Shown in pieces: positions 40,149 to 50,526 of a stretch of DNA of 64,000 bases (position 1 is the stretch's first letter; every line of letters starts with the position of its first letter). A program made the position numbers and the translations under genes. Source of the DNA: Ihuprevotella massiliensis (GTDB lineage Bacteria > Bacteroidota > Bacteroidia > Bacteroidales > Bacteroidaceae); contig LT608321.1 of NCBI GenBank assembly GCA_900095835.1, positions 1,926,052-1,990,051 of the forward strand. The letters are read 5' to 3'. Under the pieces are notes generated by a model, which saw only the letters and a program-made list of their open reading frames with translations, was not told the origin of the DNA and did no database searches.

Positions 40149-43100
40149 TTAGAACGAAACTCTCAAGCCAAAGGTGAACGATGGGCGGAGAGAGAGTGAG
40201 GTTTGCAGGGAGAAACCTGACTGTGTGGGATCTTGTCCTTCGAGGGCAGACGATTTGAGCGTGAAGACATTGGACATCGCAGCATCGAATGCGAGGTTAG
40301 AGAAGGGCAATCCTTTGAGTTGCTTGCGAGAGAACTGGTAGCGCAAGGCAAGGTTGCTCAAACGCAAGTAGCTACCAGACACCACACGTGCATTGGAGTT
40401 GTCATACATCATCCAGTAGTTGTCGGCGAAAGCCTCAAAACCTTGGGTAGCTGCTGGAGTTGCAGCACTCCAGTGGTAGCGGTTGTCGCCAAAAGCGGGA
40501 TCGCTCGGACTAATCAATGAGGGAAGCTGGGTGTGCTGCTCATCACCGGGCTTGCGCCAACGCTTGGTGAACTCCTTGCGGACGTTGTTTTCCGAAGAAA
40601 CACCATCGAGCACGTCTTTATACAAGGCAAATTTGCGAATCTTATTGCCCAGTGCATAGTTGAAGCTGGCAGAGAGCGACCATTGCTTGTAGCGCAAGGT
40701 GCTGTAGAACGAACCAGCGAAGTTGGGCTCGCGGCTTCCGCTTTGAGAACCTACGCGTTGCATGATTTGATCGAGGGGTTGTCCTTCGAGCAAGTGCTGG
40801 CGGTCGCGGTAGTCATCGAAGAGGGGAAGACCATTTTGTGGGTCGAGTCCGATGAAGTTGTAGCTATAGAAAGTGCCAATGGGCTTACCGTCGATGATGG
40901 CAGTACCATTGAGATACTTTTCAATCTTATATTTGTTGGCGGTCTTCGTGTTGATGCTGTTGTAGACTACAGAGTAGTTGGCTGAAACCAACCACGACCA
41001 GTCGCGTGTCTTGATGGGATAGGCTGAAACATTGATACTAAAACCGCTATTCGTGATGTCACTGCCGTTCATTGTGTAGTTTTCCACACCATTGAAGGGC
41101 GAAACCAACGTGTTGTCAAAGGCATCTTTAGTGTGCTTGTAGTAAGCATCGACGCCCACTGTGAGGCGATAGTCGAAGAGTGATGCATCTACACCCACGT
41201 TCCACTGGTCGGTCTGTTCCCAGCGCAGGTAGGGATTGGGCAAAGCATCCACTCGCGACACATTTTCTCCATAGTAAGTGTCGAGACTCTCTTGGCGCAA
41301 CAAGAGGTTGGGCGTTTGGTTGTCCACCATGTTACCGGTCTTACCAAAGGAGGTGCGCAGGCGCAAATCGCTCACGGCATCGTATTGGCGCAAGAAGAGA
41401 GACTTCAGATTGAGCATACCAGAGGCGGACCACACAGGAAGGAACTTTTCGTTGCTGCGTGAGCCAAATTTGTTGGAAGCATCAAAGCGCGTGTTGGCAC
41501 TCAATGAGAAGAAGCTACCATAAGAGTAAGAGAAGATGGCGTAGCCGCTGAGGCGGTGTGTCTTGTCGGCACGGAGTGTAGGATGATTGTGTGCCACCCA
41601 TGAAGCATATTTGGGGAAACGATTCATTTCCTCTGCTGTCATGTTCACATATTTCAAACCACGACTCTTGAAGAATCCACGAGTGTTTTCGCTGAAACCA
41701 TCGGTGTTCGACACGTTCATTTCATAACCCAACGAAGTGCTGAGGAGATGCTGTTTCTTCTCTCCGAGAGCGTGGCGGAAATTGGCTTGTGCACGGAGCG
41801 TAAAGTTCTCGTTGACGTTCGTGCCAGTGTTGTACACACCGCCATAAGGCATATCCGAGAGACCATAGTCGCCAGGGATGGGAGCTTGTCCGTATTCCGC
41901 ATTGCGGAGCTGCGCAGCATAGTTGGATTTCTCGCCAAACCAGGTAGAGTTGTCGGAGTGTGTGCGCTGATAAGAGGTGGTGAGCGTGAGGTCGAGCATA
42001 GATTTGAAACGATAAGTCAAATCGAGTGCTGCCATGATACCATTTGAGCTGTAGAGCTTCTCAGCATTCTCAATTTCGTTCAGAATGTTGTAAGCATATT
42101 TATATTGCTCGTTCTTGTCCGTTCCCACGTTGTAGGCGTGGCGTTGGTAGAAGAAATAAGAACCATCGTTGTTGAAGGCTGGAAGCGCGCGCGTGGTGCC
42201 ATAAGCATAGCCCAAGAGATCGATTTCGCCAGGGAGTTGCGTTTTCTTCTGCACGTTGGCATTGAGGCGGATATTCGCTTGAATCACCTTCGCAATGCGT
42301 GTTTGCATGTTGAGCGAAGCCGTGTAGCGGTCGTTGTTGTGGTGCAGTTGCACACCTTCTTCGCGGTTGTATCCCAAAGATGCGTAGTATCTTGCAGTTT
42401 CGCTACCCCCCGAGAGTGCCACGGTGTGGTTATGGTTGAAAGTATCGTGGGTGAGCAACTTAAACCAGTCGGTATTCACGGTTTCTGCGCGCTGCACTTC
42501 AGCCAAGAAACCGTTGTAGTCCGTCTGTCCAGTAACAAAACGATGGTATGCACCTTCATAGCCCACCATGGTCATGTGGTTGGGGAAGGTGTAGTGGAGG
42601 TTCATCAATTCTTGTCCAAACTGCACGCGTTCTTGTGAGTTCATCAAGTAGATGTCGCGGTCGGAATAGCGAGGACGCGCCGTGTATTTCAACTGGCTAT
42701 TGTAGGTGATGCGAGGAGGACCGGGTTCACCCTTCTTGGTAGTCACCACGATTACGCCATTCGCTGCGCGTGTGCCATAGAGTGCTGTAGCAGCCGCGTC
42801 TTTAAGTACGTCGACACGCTCAATGTCTTGGGGGTTGATGCCCGAAATCGCGTTACCGATGTAGTTGATGTAGTCAGGGTCGTTGAGTTGGTCGTTGGTC
42901 ACATCGACTGGATCGGAGAGAGGAATGCCATCGAGCACCCACAGTGGTTCACGATTGCCGATGAGCGTGGAAGTACCACGGATGCGCATACGAGCTGTTG
43001 CGCCCACTTCACCAGAGTTTTGCATGAACACCATGTCGGGCACGCGACCTTCGAGCGCTTGCTCCAAGCTCGTCATACCAGGCATGAGGATTTCTTCCAT

Positions 43101-43556
43101 CTTCAACGAAGTGATGGCACTCGTCTTCTCGCGAGTCGAAATCGTGCCATAACCAGTTACCACTGCCTCTCCGAGGCTTTGGCTGTGATCTTCGAGCATA
43201 AAGTCGTAGTGCGCCACATTGCTGCGTCCACTCTTCGTTTGTCGCTTCATGCCAAGGTAGGAAGCCGAGATAGAAAGTCCAGCCGTGCTGGTGCCTGCAG
43301 GCAGTTTCACACGATAAGCACCTTTGCTGTCGGTCTGTGCCGTCAAAACTTTGCGACCCAATGTGACGCGAATGTTGGCACCAACAAGGGGGTCACCAGT
43401 TTTGTCAAATACCATACCAGACACCACGTTGTCTTGTGCGGTGTTTTGGGTGGTGGCTGTGGTTTGTGCTGCAAGAGGCGTGGCGGCCGTCAAGGCTCCT
43501 GCCGCGATAATCGCGGCCATAAAACTACGAAGTGGGGGATATGTCCTCATAGGCAT
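40149..43556 (-). CDS. SusC/RagA TonB-linked outer-membrane receptor (locus 1)
   Basis: The 1135-aa TonB-dependent transporter has a signal peptide (IIAAGALTAATPLAAQ), a carboxypeptidase-regulatory-like domain (VVSGMVFDKTGDPLVGANI), the plug (GEAVVTGYGTISTREKTSAI; MRIRGTSTLIGNREPLWVLDGIPL; IERVDVLKDAAATALYGTRAANGVIVVTTKKG) and a 22-strand barrel ending in TFGLRVSF. It imports an unknown ligand with the SusD partner. The presence of FISUMP and metallopeptidase-like lipoproteins, with no glycosidase nearby, suggests the ligand need not be a polysaccharide. A full promoter lies about 80 bp upstream. Confidence 0.92.
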   Translation of the reverse strand: MPMRTYPPLRSFMAAIIAAGALTAATPLAAQTTATTQNTAQDNVVSGMVFDKTGDPLVGANIRVTLGRKVLTAQTDSKGAYRVKLPAGTSTAGLSISASYLGMKRQTKSGRSNVAHYDFMLEDHSQSLGEAVVTGYGTISTREKTSAITSLKMEEILMPGMTSLEQALEGRVPDMVFMQNSGEVGATARMRIRGTSTLIGNREPLWVLDGIPLSDPVDVTNDQLNDPDYINYIGNAISGINPQDIERVDVLKDAAATALYGTRAANGVIVVTTKKGEPGPPRITYNSQLKYTARPRYSDRDIYLMNSQERVQFGQELMNLHYTFPNHMTMVGYEGAYHRFVTGQTDYNGFLAEVQRAETVNTDWFKLLTHDTFNHNHTVALSGGSETARYYASLGYNREEGVQLHHNNDRYTASLNMQTRIAKVIQANIRLNANVQKKTQLPGEIDLLGYAYGTTRALPAFNNDGSYFFYQRHAYNVGTDKNEQYKYAYNILNEIENAEKLYSSNGIMAALDLTYRFKSMLDLTLTTSYQRTHSDNSTWFGEKSNYAAQLRNAEYGQAPIPGDYGLSDMPYGGVYNTGTNVNENFTLRAQANFRHALGEKKQHLLSTSLGYEMNVSNTDGFSENTRGFFKSRGLKYVNMTAEEMNRFPKYASWVAHNHPTLRADKTHRLSGYAIFSYSYGSFFSLSANTRFDASNKFGSRSNEKFLPVWSASGMLNLKSLFLRQYDAVSDLRLRTSFGKTGNMVDNQTPNLLLRQESLDTYYGENVSRVDALPNPYLRWEQTDQWNVGVDASLFDYRLTVGVDAYYKHTKDAFDNTLVSPFNGVENYTMNGSDITNSGFSINVSAYPIKTRDWSWLVSANYSVVYNSINTKTANKYKIEKYLNGTAIIDGKPIGTFYSYNFIGLDPQNGLPLFDDYRDRQHLLEGQPLDQIMQRVGSQSGSREPNFAGSFYSTLRYKQWSLSASFNYALGNKIRKFALYKDVLDGVSSENNVRKEFTKRWRKPGDEQHTQLPSLISPSDPAFGDNRYHWSAATPAATQGFEAFADNYWMMYDNSNARVVSGSYLRLSNLALRYQFSRKQLKGLPFSNLAFDAAMSNVFTLKSSALEGQDPTQSGFSLQTSLSLRPSFTFGLRVSF

Positions 43557-44825
43557 GGAGAGATGGGATGATGAAATGTGCGGTCAAAGTCTGCATACAT
43601 ATAATTTAATTATGTACTTATATGCAGGGTTACAAATGCAAATATACTAGTTGTTGGTGATTATAACAAGAATTTGTTTATTTTTCTGCGTAAATATCGC
43701 GCACAAGTAATCATTTTGATAATTTGCAGGGCACAAAATTGCAAATTTCTCTGATTTTAGCGCGATAGATAGCGTTGGTATATATATCGAATGGAGAAGA
43801 TTGATGGGAAATTTGCGAATTTAGTTAGCGAAAATGGGTGGATTTGATTTGTTTTGTCAAGAAATTCTCGAGAAAAACGTGTTTTCTGTTTCTTGTGGTG
43901 TGCCGAAAAGATGGCTAGGAAAAAAGAAAAGATGCACAAATTGTAGGAAAATGCTAATCTCGGGTGACGGGTGATTTTCTTTTATAGTGCATGAAAAATG
44001 AAGGTGGTAGGAGAAAAACTGGAAGCGCCAAGTCTGAACTGTAAGGGAATGGGATAGTTTTGAGAGAGTTGTGCAATAGTTTGCAGCAGAATGCCAGAAT
44101 GCTGAACGGTGCTTGGAACTGTCAGTATGAGATAGGGCAGAGAGGGATCCTCGCTAGGAGAGATCGTAGAAAAACTCCACGCTGTGCGAGTAGCCTTGGG
44201 GCTTCTCTTTACTTAAAAAAGAGAGAAATGAGGAGTGCGGCTTGTTGGGTGAAGTAGTTTTCTGAGGAACCGCGAGTAACTTGTGCAGGAGGGGAATATT
44301 TGTGTAGTAAAAAAGTAGAGAATACTCGCAATTTTTCGAGGAGAATTTAGTTTTAAGGGAAAGGCTAGGTGAGTTTTTCTCGAAAAAAGAGTGCGCAATG
44401 AGAAAAAATGCAGAAAAAATTTGGAGAAGTCGAAATAAAATCTCAAATTCGCCCTTGAAAACAATTGAAAACAGCAAGTGTAGTTTGCAAAATAGCGGTT
44501 GTGAGCACCCTTTTTGAGTACTTTTACTTTGGATTTTCTCACATTTCATTCACCGCTTTCGGCATAAACCCAACAATACCATGGAAGTGCCGCGAGGAAC
44601 CTGCTTCCTAAGACCAAGACGAAAACAACAAATTGACCGTACTCGCACAATAAGCGAGATACATACGCCAATCTTCTATAACCGAAATCACGAACGAAAA
44701 TACCTCATGTTTGAGGGGTGCTTTTCCCCCTTGGGTCATTGTCCCTCTCCTTGTGACCAACTCCCTTCGTTCGTCTTAGAATCCTTCGTAGATTCTCCAT
44801 TGTCTTTTACCTAAAAACAAACCCT
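43557..44825. other. Divergent gap between the two SusCD loci
   Basis: About 1.27 kb of AT-rich sequence. It holds the locus 1 promoter and a weaker candidate for locus 2 (TTG 44499-44501, TTACTTTG 44524-44531), which would give the second susC a leader of nearly 290 nt. No regulator gene is present, and the AT-rich ORFs (for example 44154-44549 minus) have no family features. Confidence 0.55.
43639..43669 (-). promoter_or_regulatory. Promoter of SusCD locus 1
   Basis: Minus-strand TTG (43667-43669), a 20-bp gap and the -7 box TATATTTG (43639-43646). The leader is about 75 nt. Confidence 0.65.
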
Positions 44826-47800
44826 ATGATGAGCAATGCTAATCGTAGACCCTCCGCAAGCCGAGGTGCTGCGCGGATGTCGGCCTTTATCGGCTTGATG
44901 TGTGCTTTGGGCGCACTGCCTTTTTCTCCTGCGCAAGCTCTGGCTGCGCAAGCTACAACCCATCGTGCAGCCGTGATGGATCAAAAAGCTGCCAATACAA
45001 AACGTGTCACTGGTGTGGTGCGTGATGCAAAAGGCGAAGTTCTTGTCGGTGCTCTTGTGCGTGATGCCCAAAATCCTCGCATCAGCACTTTGACCAATGA
45101 GCGTGGTGCTTTCACCCTCAACGGAGTGCGTAGCGGACACATCAATATTAGTTACATTGGTTACGACAAAGTAGACGTAGCAGTGGGAGATGGTAGTCCC
45201 CTCAACATCTCTTTGAAAGAAAGCAATAGCAACCTTTCCGAAGTTGTAGTAGTGGGTTATGGCCGCCAAACCAAGGCAAACCTCACTGGATCTGTTGCTC
45301 AAATCAAGAGTGAAGAATTGCAGAGTCGTCCCGTGCAAAACGTTTCTTCTGCTCTCCAAGGCTTGATGCCTGGTGTCACCGTTACCGCAGGACAAGGACG
45401 TCCTGGCGCCGATGGTTCTACTATCCGCGTGCGTGGTATTGGTACTCTCAATAATGCAGCTCCCTACATCCTCATTGATGGTATCGAAGCGGGTACACTC
45501 AACTCCCTTGACCCTAATGACATTGAAAGCATCTCTGTGTTGAAAGACGCAGCTTCTGCCGCCATCTATGGTTCTAAGGCTTCCAATGGTGTCATCCTGG
45601 TGACCACCAAACGCGGTAAGACCGGTAAGCCAGTCGTAAGTTACAATGGTAACGTAGGTTTTCTCAATGCGACTCGCTTAGTAGAACGCTTGAGTTCTTA
45701 TGAATATGCCAAGATGTATAACGATGCTCTTGCGGCTAATGGCAAGAAGGCACGTTGGTCTGATGAGGATCTCAAGAAATTTGCCGACGGTTCCGATCCC
45801 GATGGACACCCCAATACTGATTGGTACGGACTTGCTTATAAAACAGGTGTGCAACACTCACACAACCTCAATGTGTCTGGTGGTACAGATTTGGTGAAAT
45901 ACATGGCTTCTGCAGGATACATGAACCAAGAAGGTATCCTCCAATCATCCAGTCGTGAGCGTTTCACCATGCGCACGAACCTGGACTTCAATTTCTCGCC
46001 CAAACTTACAGGACACGTTGGCTTAAATTTCATTCAGGATAACCACAACGACCCTAATAATAATTATGTAGGTCGCGGTTCTGACCAAATCATCCGACAA
46101 CTTAATATCATCGCTCCTTGGATTCCAGCACACTTTAAGAATGGTACTTATGGCACTATTAGTGATGGTAACCCAATAGCATGGCTTGAAGCTAACCAAC
46201 CCGTCAAGAACGAAGACCGTACCATCACGGCTAATTTGGGTTTGGATTATCAGCTTCTCAATAACCTTATGCTGAGTGCGAAACTCGGCCACGTAGCAAG
46301 TAATGCTTATGAACAATCTTTCTTGAAGTATTTCCGCTACAACCCTAACAAGGAGACGTCTCCCAACAACTTAACTGAAGGTTTTGGCGACGACACTCGC
46401 ACCACCCTCGATCTTACGCTCAATTACGACAAGCAGTTTGGCGTTCATGGCCTCAAATTCTTAGGAGGTTATCATGCCGAACGCTATCACTATCACGGAC
46501 TTTCTGCCTATAGAAAGAACTTCCCAGGCAATGAACTCACCGACATGAATGCGGGCGAAGCTGCCACTGCAACCAATGGCGGTTATTCTCGCGACTTGAA
46601 CATGCTGAGCTATTTCGGTCGTATCAACTACGACTTGATGGGTCGCTATCTCTTTGAAGCCAACTTGCGTGCAGACGCTTCTTCACGTTTTGCCAAGGGA
46701 CATCGTTGGGGCTACTTCCCCTCTTTCTCTGCTGCATGGCGCATCTCTGAAGAATCCTTCATGGAAAACACGAAGGATTGGCTCAACTATCTCAAAATTC
46801 GTGGTTCTTGGGGTCTTCTCGGTAACCAAGACGCACTCAATGACTACTATCCAGCAGTCAATACTTATAACATTGGTGGAGTCAGCAACTTCAATGGCAA
46901 ACCCAACACGGGTTACTATCAAGGTAGCTACAAGCAAACCACCATCTCTTGGGAAGAAGCTCGCACATGGGGTGTGGGTGTAGACTTCCAATTGTGGAAT
47001 GAACTCACTGGTAGCCTCGATGTTTATGACCGCAAGACCACAGGTATTATCATGAAAGTGCCCGTGCCTTACGAATTCATGCTCGGTGACTACATGGACA
47101 ATGTGGGTGCTATGCGCAACACGGGTGTGGAATTGACCCTTGGCTACCAAAAGAAATGGGGTGAATGGTCATTTGGCGCACAAGCCAACGTGTCTTACAA
47201 CAAGAACGAAATCCTCAACCTTGGTGGTGTAGACTATCTGCCCGATGGCAACCAACGCAAGGCTGTAGGCCATGCTCTCGGCACTTACTACATGTATGAA
47301 GCTGATGGATTCTTCCCAAGTGAAGAAGCTGCACAGGAATGGATGAAGAAGTATAGTGGCAAACCTGGCTATCCTTTCGGTAGTAATAAATTCCATGCTG
47401 GTGACTTGATTTATAAGGACACCAATGGTGATGGCAAAATCACTGAAGACGACCGCACTTATCACGGCACTGCACAACCCAAGTGGAACTTCGGTTTGGT
47501 GCTCAACCTCGGTTGGCGCAACTTCGACTTCCAAGCTATCCTTGCAGGTTATGCTGGAGCACAACGTGTGCTCGGTTCTGAAATCTATGGTGACTTCCAA
47601 GGTGACAACTCTCACCCCTCTACTATCTGGCGCGACTCTTGGACTTACAACAAGAGCAATCCTAAGATGCCTCGCGTCGTAGAAGGCGAACAGTCTATGA
47701 GTCACTGGCGTCGTGTCATGAGCTCCTTCTGGCTCAACAACACTAGCCACCTCCGTCTCAAGAATATCCAATTGGGCTACACGCTTCCTCAAAGTGTCAC

Positions 47801-47963
47801 TCGAGTGTTGGGCATCTCCAAGATGCGTTGCTACTACTCTGTCGAAAATCTCTTGACTATCGACGGCATGAAGGTGAATACCGATCCCGAAACCTATGTA
47901 GAACGTGGATCTAACTATCCTCTCATGATGACCAACTCTTTGGGTATCTCCGTGACCTTCTAA
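44826..47963 (+). CDS. SusC/RagA TonB-linked outer-membrane receptor (locus 2)
   Basis: The 1045-aa transporter has an exported N-terminus (MSAFIGLMCALGALPFSPAQALAAQ), a carboxypeptidase-regulatory domain (RVTGVVRDAKGEVLVGALV), the plug (SEVVVVGYGRQTKANLTGSV; VRGIGTLNNAAPYILIDGIE; IESISVLKDAASAAIYGSKASNGVILVTTKRG) and a barrel ending NSLGISVTF. An EF-hand-like loop DTNGDGKITEDDR is typical of SusC. The partner susD follows 19 bp downstream. There is no adjacent glycosidase or regulator, so the ligand is unknown. Codon use is similar to the surrounding genes. Confidence 0.93.
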   Translation: MMSNANRRPSASRGAARMSAFIGLMCALGALPFSPAQALAAQATTHRAAVMDQKAANTKRVTGVVRDAKGEVLVGALVRDAQNPRISTLTNERGAFTLNGVRSGHINISYIGYDKVDVAVGDGSPLNISLKESNSNLSEVVVVGYGRQTKANLTGSVAQIKSEELQSRPVQNVSSALQGLMPGVTVTAGQGRPGADGSTIRVRGIGTLNNAAPYILIDGIEAGTLNSLDPNDIESISVLKDAASAAIYGSKASNGVILVTTKRGKTGKPVVSYNGNVGFLNATRLVERLSSYEYAKMYNDALAANGKKARWSDEDLKKFADGSDPDGHPNTDWYGLAYKTGVQHSHNLNVSGGTDLVKYMASAGYMNQEGILQSSSRERFTMRTNLDFNFSPKLTGHVGLNFIQDNHNDPNNNYVGRGSDQIIRQLNIIAPWIPAHFKNGTYGTISDGNPIAWLEANQPVKNEDRTITANLGLDYQLLNNLMLSAKLGHVASNAYEQSFLKYFRYNPNKETSPNNLTEGFGDDTRTTLDLTLNYDKQFGVHGLKFLGGYHAERYHYHGLSAYRKNFPGNELTDMNAGEAATATNGGYSRDLNMLSYFGRINYDLMGRYLFEANLRADASSRFAKGHRWGYFPSFSAAWRISEESFMENTKDWLNYLKIRGSWGLLGNQDALNDYYPAVNTYNIGGVSNFNGKPNTGYYQGSYKQTTISWEEARTWGVGVDFQLWNELTGSLDVYDRKTTGIIMKVPVPYEFMLGDYMDNVGAMRNTGVELTLGYQKKWGEWSFGAQANVSYNKNEILNLGGVDYLPDGNQRKAVGHALGTYYMYEADGFFPSEEAAQEWMKKYSGKPGYPFGSNKFHAGDLIYKDTNGDGKITEDDRTYHGTAQPKWNFGLVLNLGWRNFDFQAILAGYAGAQRVLGSEIYGDFQGDNSHPSTIWRDSWTYNKSNPKMPRVVEGEQSMSHWRRVMSSFWLNNTSHLRLKNIQLGYTLPQSVTRVLGISKMRCYYSVENLLTIDGMKVNTDPETYVERGSNYPLMMTNSLGISVTF

Positions 47964-47982
47964 CCTCAAAATAGACACTATC

Positions 47983-49593
47983 ATGAAACGTATTAAATAT
48001 GCCGTTGTTGCGCTCGCTGCGCTCTTCGCCACTTCATGTTCTGACTTCCTAGACACCACGCCCCACGATGCCATTAGTCCTTCGACTACGTGGAAGAGCG
48101 CTGAAGATGTCAATAAGTTTCTCACAGGAACTTATGCTGGCTGGGCTGATTCTTACTCCATTTTCTACCTCGATGCGGCTTCCGATATCGCCTACAACAA
48201 CTTCCCCTGGGAAGGATGGCGCCCCATTGGTAATGGCACATGGACTGCCAGTAGCACTGGAGCATCTTTCTATGGCTTTAGCTTGATTTCCCGCTGCAAC
48301 AACGTGGTCAACAATATCGACCGTGCCAAAATTGCTGACAAGGATGTCTACAACAATCTCCTCGGACAAGCCCTTGCCATCCGTGCTTATGCTTATGCTC
48401 GCATGAACTTCTGGTATGGTGGTGTGCCCATCTTGGATGATTTCTTCCCTAACTCTGAAGCTGCAAAGGTGCCTCGCAATACCGAAGCGGAAGTTTGGGA
48501 ACACTTCGACAAGGATATCGATCGTGCCATCTCGCTCCTTCCTAACGCTCCGACTGAAAGTGGTAGAATCGCCAAAGGTGGTGCACTTGCCATCAAGATG
48601 CGCTACGCACTCTATCGTGGCAACTGGCAACAAGCGGCTGATGCAGCCAAGTCTATCATGGACTTGAATCTCTATGCTCTCGATAAGGACTATGCTGCTC
48701 CCTTCACCATCGCTGGCAATGGTTCTAAAGAAATCATCGTTGCTGAAGAGCACGATGAGGTGCAAAACGATATGGGCATCTTTGGTCAACTCTACAACAA
48801 TGGTGATGGCGGTTGGTCATCTATCGTGCCTACACAAAACCTCGTGGATCTCTATCTTATGAAGGATGGTATGACCAAAGAAGAGTCTCCCCTCTACGAT
48901 AAGAAACACCCCTTTGCTAACCGTGACCCACGCATGGCAAAGACTATTCTCTATCCTGGTTGCGACTATTGGAAAGGCGTGTACAATACCCTCGACAAGC
49001 AACTCGATGGTAAAGACAATCCAGACTATCCCACTAAGGCTGCCAACTCTTCTAAGACTGCGCTCACTTGGGCGAAATATCTCTATCCCAAGAGCCAATA
49101 TAACGACATGTGGACAACTGCTGCTTCCATCGTTATCTTCCGCTATGCAGAAGTGTTGCTCTCTCGTGCTGAAGCACTCAACGAGCTCAGTGGACCTTCT
49201 GAAGAAGTCTACGCTTTGATTGATCAGCTCCGCACACGCGCAGGAATGCCTGCGGTGGATCGCGCAAAAGCTTCCACCAAGGAGGCACTTCGTGAGGTGA
49301 TTCGTCGTGAACGCTCCGTAGAACTTGCTGGCGAAGGCTTCCGCCGTGCCGACATCGTGCGTTGGAAGGATGCTTCTGGTAAGATGGTAGCTGAAACCGT
49401 GTTGAACGGCAATCTCACTCGTATCACTGGTACGGTGGACATGAAGGGTACTAACCCCGAAACTCGTGCCACTATCGCTGACGAACGCGATGTGATTGAA
49501 GACCGCGCCTTCAAGCCCGAATATCGCTACTGGCCTATTCCACAAAGTGCAATAGACCGTAACCCCAAACTCAAGCAAAACGCAGGATACTAA
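47983..49593 (+). CDS. SusD/RagB-family nutrient-binding lipoprotein (locus 2)
   Basis: The 536-aa product has the lipoprotein signal VVALAALFATSC (Cys19) followed by SDFLDTTPHDAISPSTTW. The TPR-like region (LLGQALAIRAYAYARMNFWYGGVPIL) and C-terminal pattern (FRYAEVLLSRAEALNELSG; LREVIRRERSVELAGEGFRRADIVRWKD; YWPIPQSAIDRNPKLKQNAGY) are those of SusD. It begins 19 bp after its susC and ends with a terminator. Confidence 0.93.
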   Translation: MKRIKYAVVALAALFATSCSDFLDTTPHDAISPSTTWKSAEDVNKFLTGTYAGWADSYSIFYLDAASDIAYNNFPWEGWRPIGNGTWTASSTGASFYGFSLISRCNNVVNNIDRAKIADKDVYNNLLGQALAIRAYAYARMNFWYGGVPILDDFFPNSEAAKVPRNTEAEVWEHFDKDIDRAISLLPNAPTESGRIAKGGALAIKMRYALYRGNWQQAADAAKSIMDLNLYALDKDYAAPFTIAGNGSKEIIVAEEHDEVQNDMGIFGQLYNNGDGGWSSIVPTQNLVDLYLMKDGMTKEESPLYDKKHPFANRDPRMAKTILYPGCDYWKGVYNTLDKQLDGKDNPDYPTKAANSSKTALTWAKYLYPKSQYNDMWTTAASIVIFRYAEVLLSRAEALNELSGPSEEVYALIDQLRTRAGMPAVDRAKASTKEALREVIRRERSVELAGEGFRRADIVRWKDASGKMVAETVLNGNLTRITGTVDMKGTNPETRATIADERDVIEDRAFKPEYRYWPIPQSAIDRNPKLKQNAGY

Positions 49594-49620
49594 ATCCATC
49601 TCCCTGTTTCATTTTCTCCA

Positions 49621-49654
49621 AGTCCCCTCTGAGAAGAGGGGACTTTCTTTTCGT
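49621..49654 (+). terminator. Terminator of SusCD locus 2
   Basis: An 11-bp stem (49621-49631 with 49636-49646, aagtcccctct) followed by tcttttcg. Confidence 0.75.
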
Positions 49655-49870
49655 CTACTTTTGAGTTGTAGAGCTGTGGCAAGTGGTTTTCGCGTTGGAG
49701 TCTCTTGTTGCACGATAGGTGAGGGTGCGATTAGCGTTGGCAGAAGCTATAGTCTGTTGCTCTTTTTCTGAGACTCAGCAGCTCTTTCCTTTTGTTGCCG
49801 TCTCGCCCTTGCAAGGGCGTTATAGACTTCTGTGTGAACATATCTTAAGCGCAGCTGTTTTTCCTCTCCC

Positions 49871-49933
49871 TCGCGCGCGTAACAGGAGTTTTGTGCTTTT
49901 TGCTTTCACAACCTTCACAGAAATCTTTGTAAC
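49871..49933 (-). repeat. CEGCESK element 3
   Basis: GC run tcgcgcgcgt (49871-49880), core at 49897-49919, ending in aaatctttgtaac. Left member of the pair with 50083-50144, which lies 149 bp away. Confidence 0.75.
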
Positions 49934-50082
49934 GGATTGTTGCATAGCGAGTTATTGTGGTCTTTCGGACATTTTTTAACGTATTCTCGGTTGCGTTCCT
50001 GCGAGGACTTTCTGAAAAATGACACAAGAAGTGCGTAAAAATCAGTGTATCTATCACTCTTATAGGAGATTACGATGAAAAG

Positions 50083-50144
50083 TGTGAAGGTTGTGAAAGC
50101 AAAAAGTACAAAATCGCTGATGTGCGCGCATACGCGCGCGCGTG
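50083..50144 (+). repeat. CEGCESK element 4
   Basis: Core at 50083-50105 followed by the GC run gtgcgcgcatacgcgcgcgc (50122-50141). Confidence 0.75.
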
Positions 50145-50249
50145 AGAGTGCTGAAATGTTAATAAAGCGGTATGAGATTTAGCCTACATCCTTGGAGGGT
50201 TGGTGGATGATTTCCAAGGGGAGAGGAAGGAGTGAAGGGGGGCGTGAAA

Positions 50250-50354
50250 AAAATCTCCGACGTTTTTCAGAAAATCTCCAACGTTTTACGGAAAAAGTCC
50301 GACGTTTTTTCTTTTTTCTCCGACATTTTTTGGAAAATCTCCGACGTTTTTTCG
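50250..50354. repeat. 21-bp array R3, five units
   Basis: Five contiguous units start at 50250, 50271, 50292, 50313 and 50334. The consensus is aaaatctccgacgttttt plus three bases. This is the cleanest array in the window. Confidence 0.88.
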
Positions 50355-50429
50355 ACATGCTCTATGATGTGGCAGTCATCATAGGGAATCGTAATATTTG
50401 CTGAGATAGGATGGAAAGGAGAAAGTCAC

Positions 50430-50468
50430 AAAAAAATCCCCATCGCAACGCAAAGTTGCAATGGGGAG
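50430..50468 (-). terminator. Fumarase terminator
   Basis: On the minus strand a stem of 12 pairs with one mismatch (50439-50450 with 50455-50466; ccccat...atgggg) is followed by a T7 run. Confidence 0.75.
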
Positions 50469-50526
50469 GGAGGAGGTTGGGCTTACGCCATAGAACGAAG
50501 TGCCAACTTATAGGCGCGCAGCGGTA

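Larger units (their letters stand above)
49594..50526. other. Gene-free repeat island between convergent genes
   Basis: About 930 bp between susD and the fumarase gene. It contains the susD terminator, an inverted pair of CEGCESK elements (49871-49933 and 50083-50144), a five-unit 21-bp array and the fumarase terminator. Confidence 0.7.

Noticed and set aside
44154-44549. 131-aa and 109-aa minus-strand frames between the SusCD loci
   Set aside because: AT-rich, low-complexity peptides rich in Phe, Lys and Ser with no signal or domain; likely chance frames.
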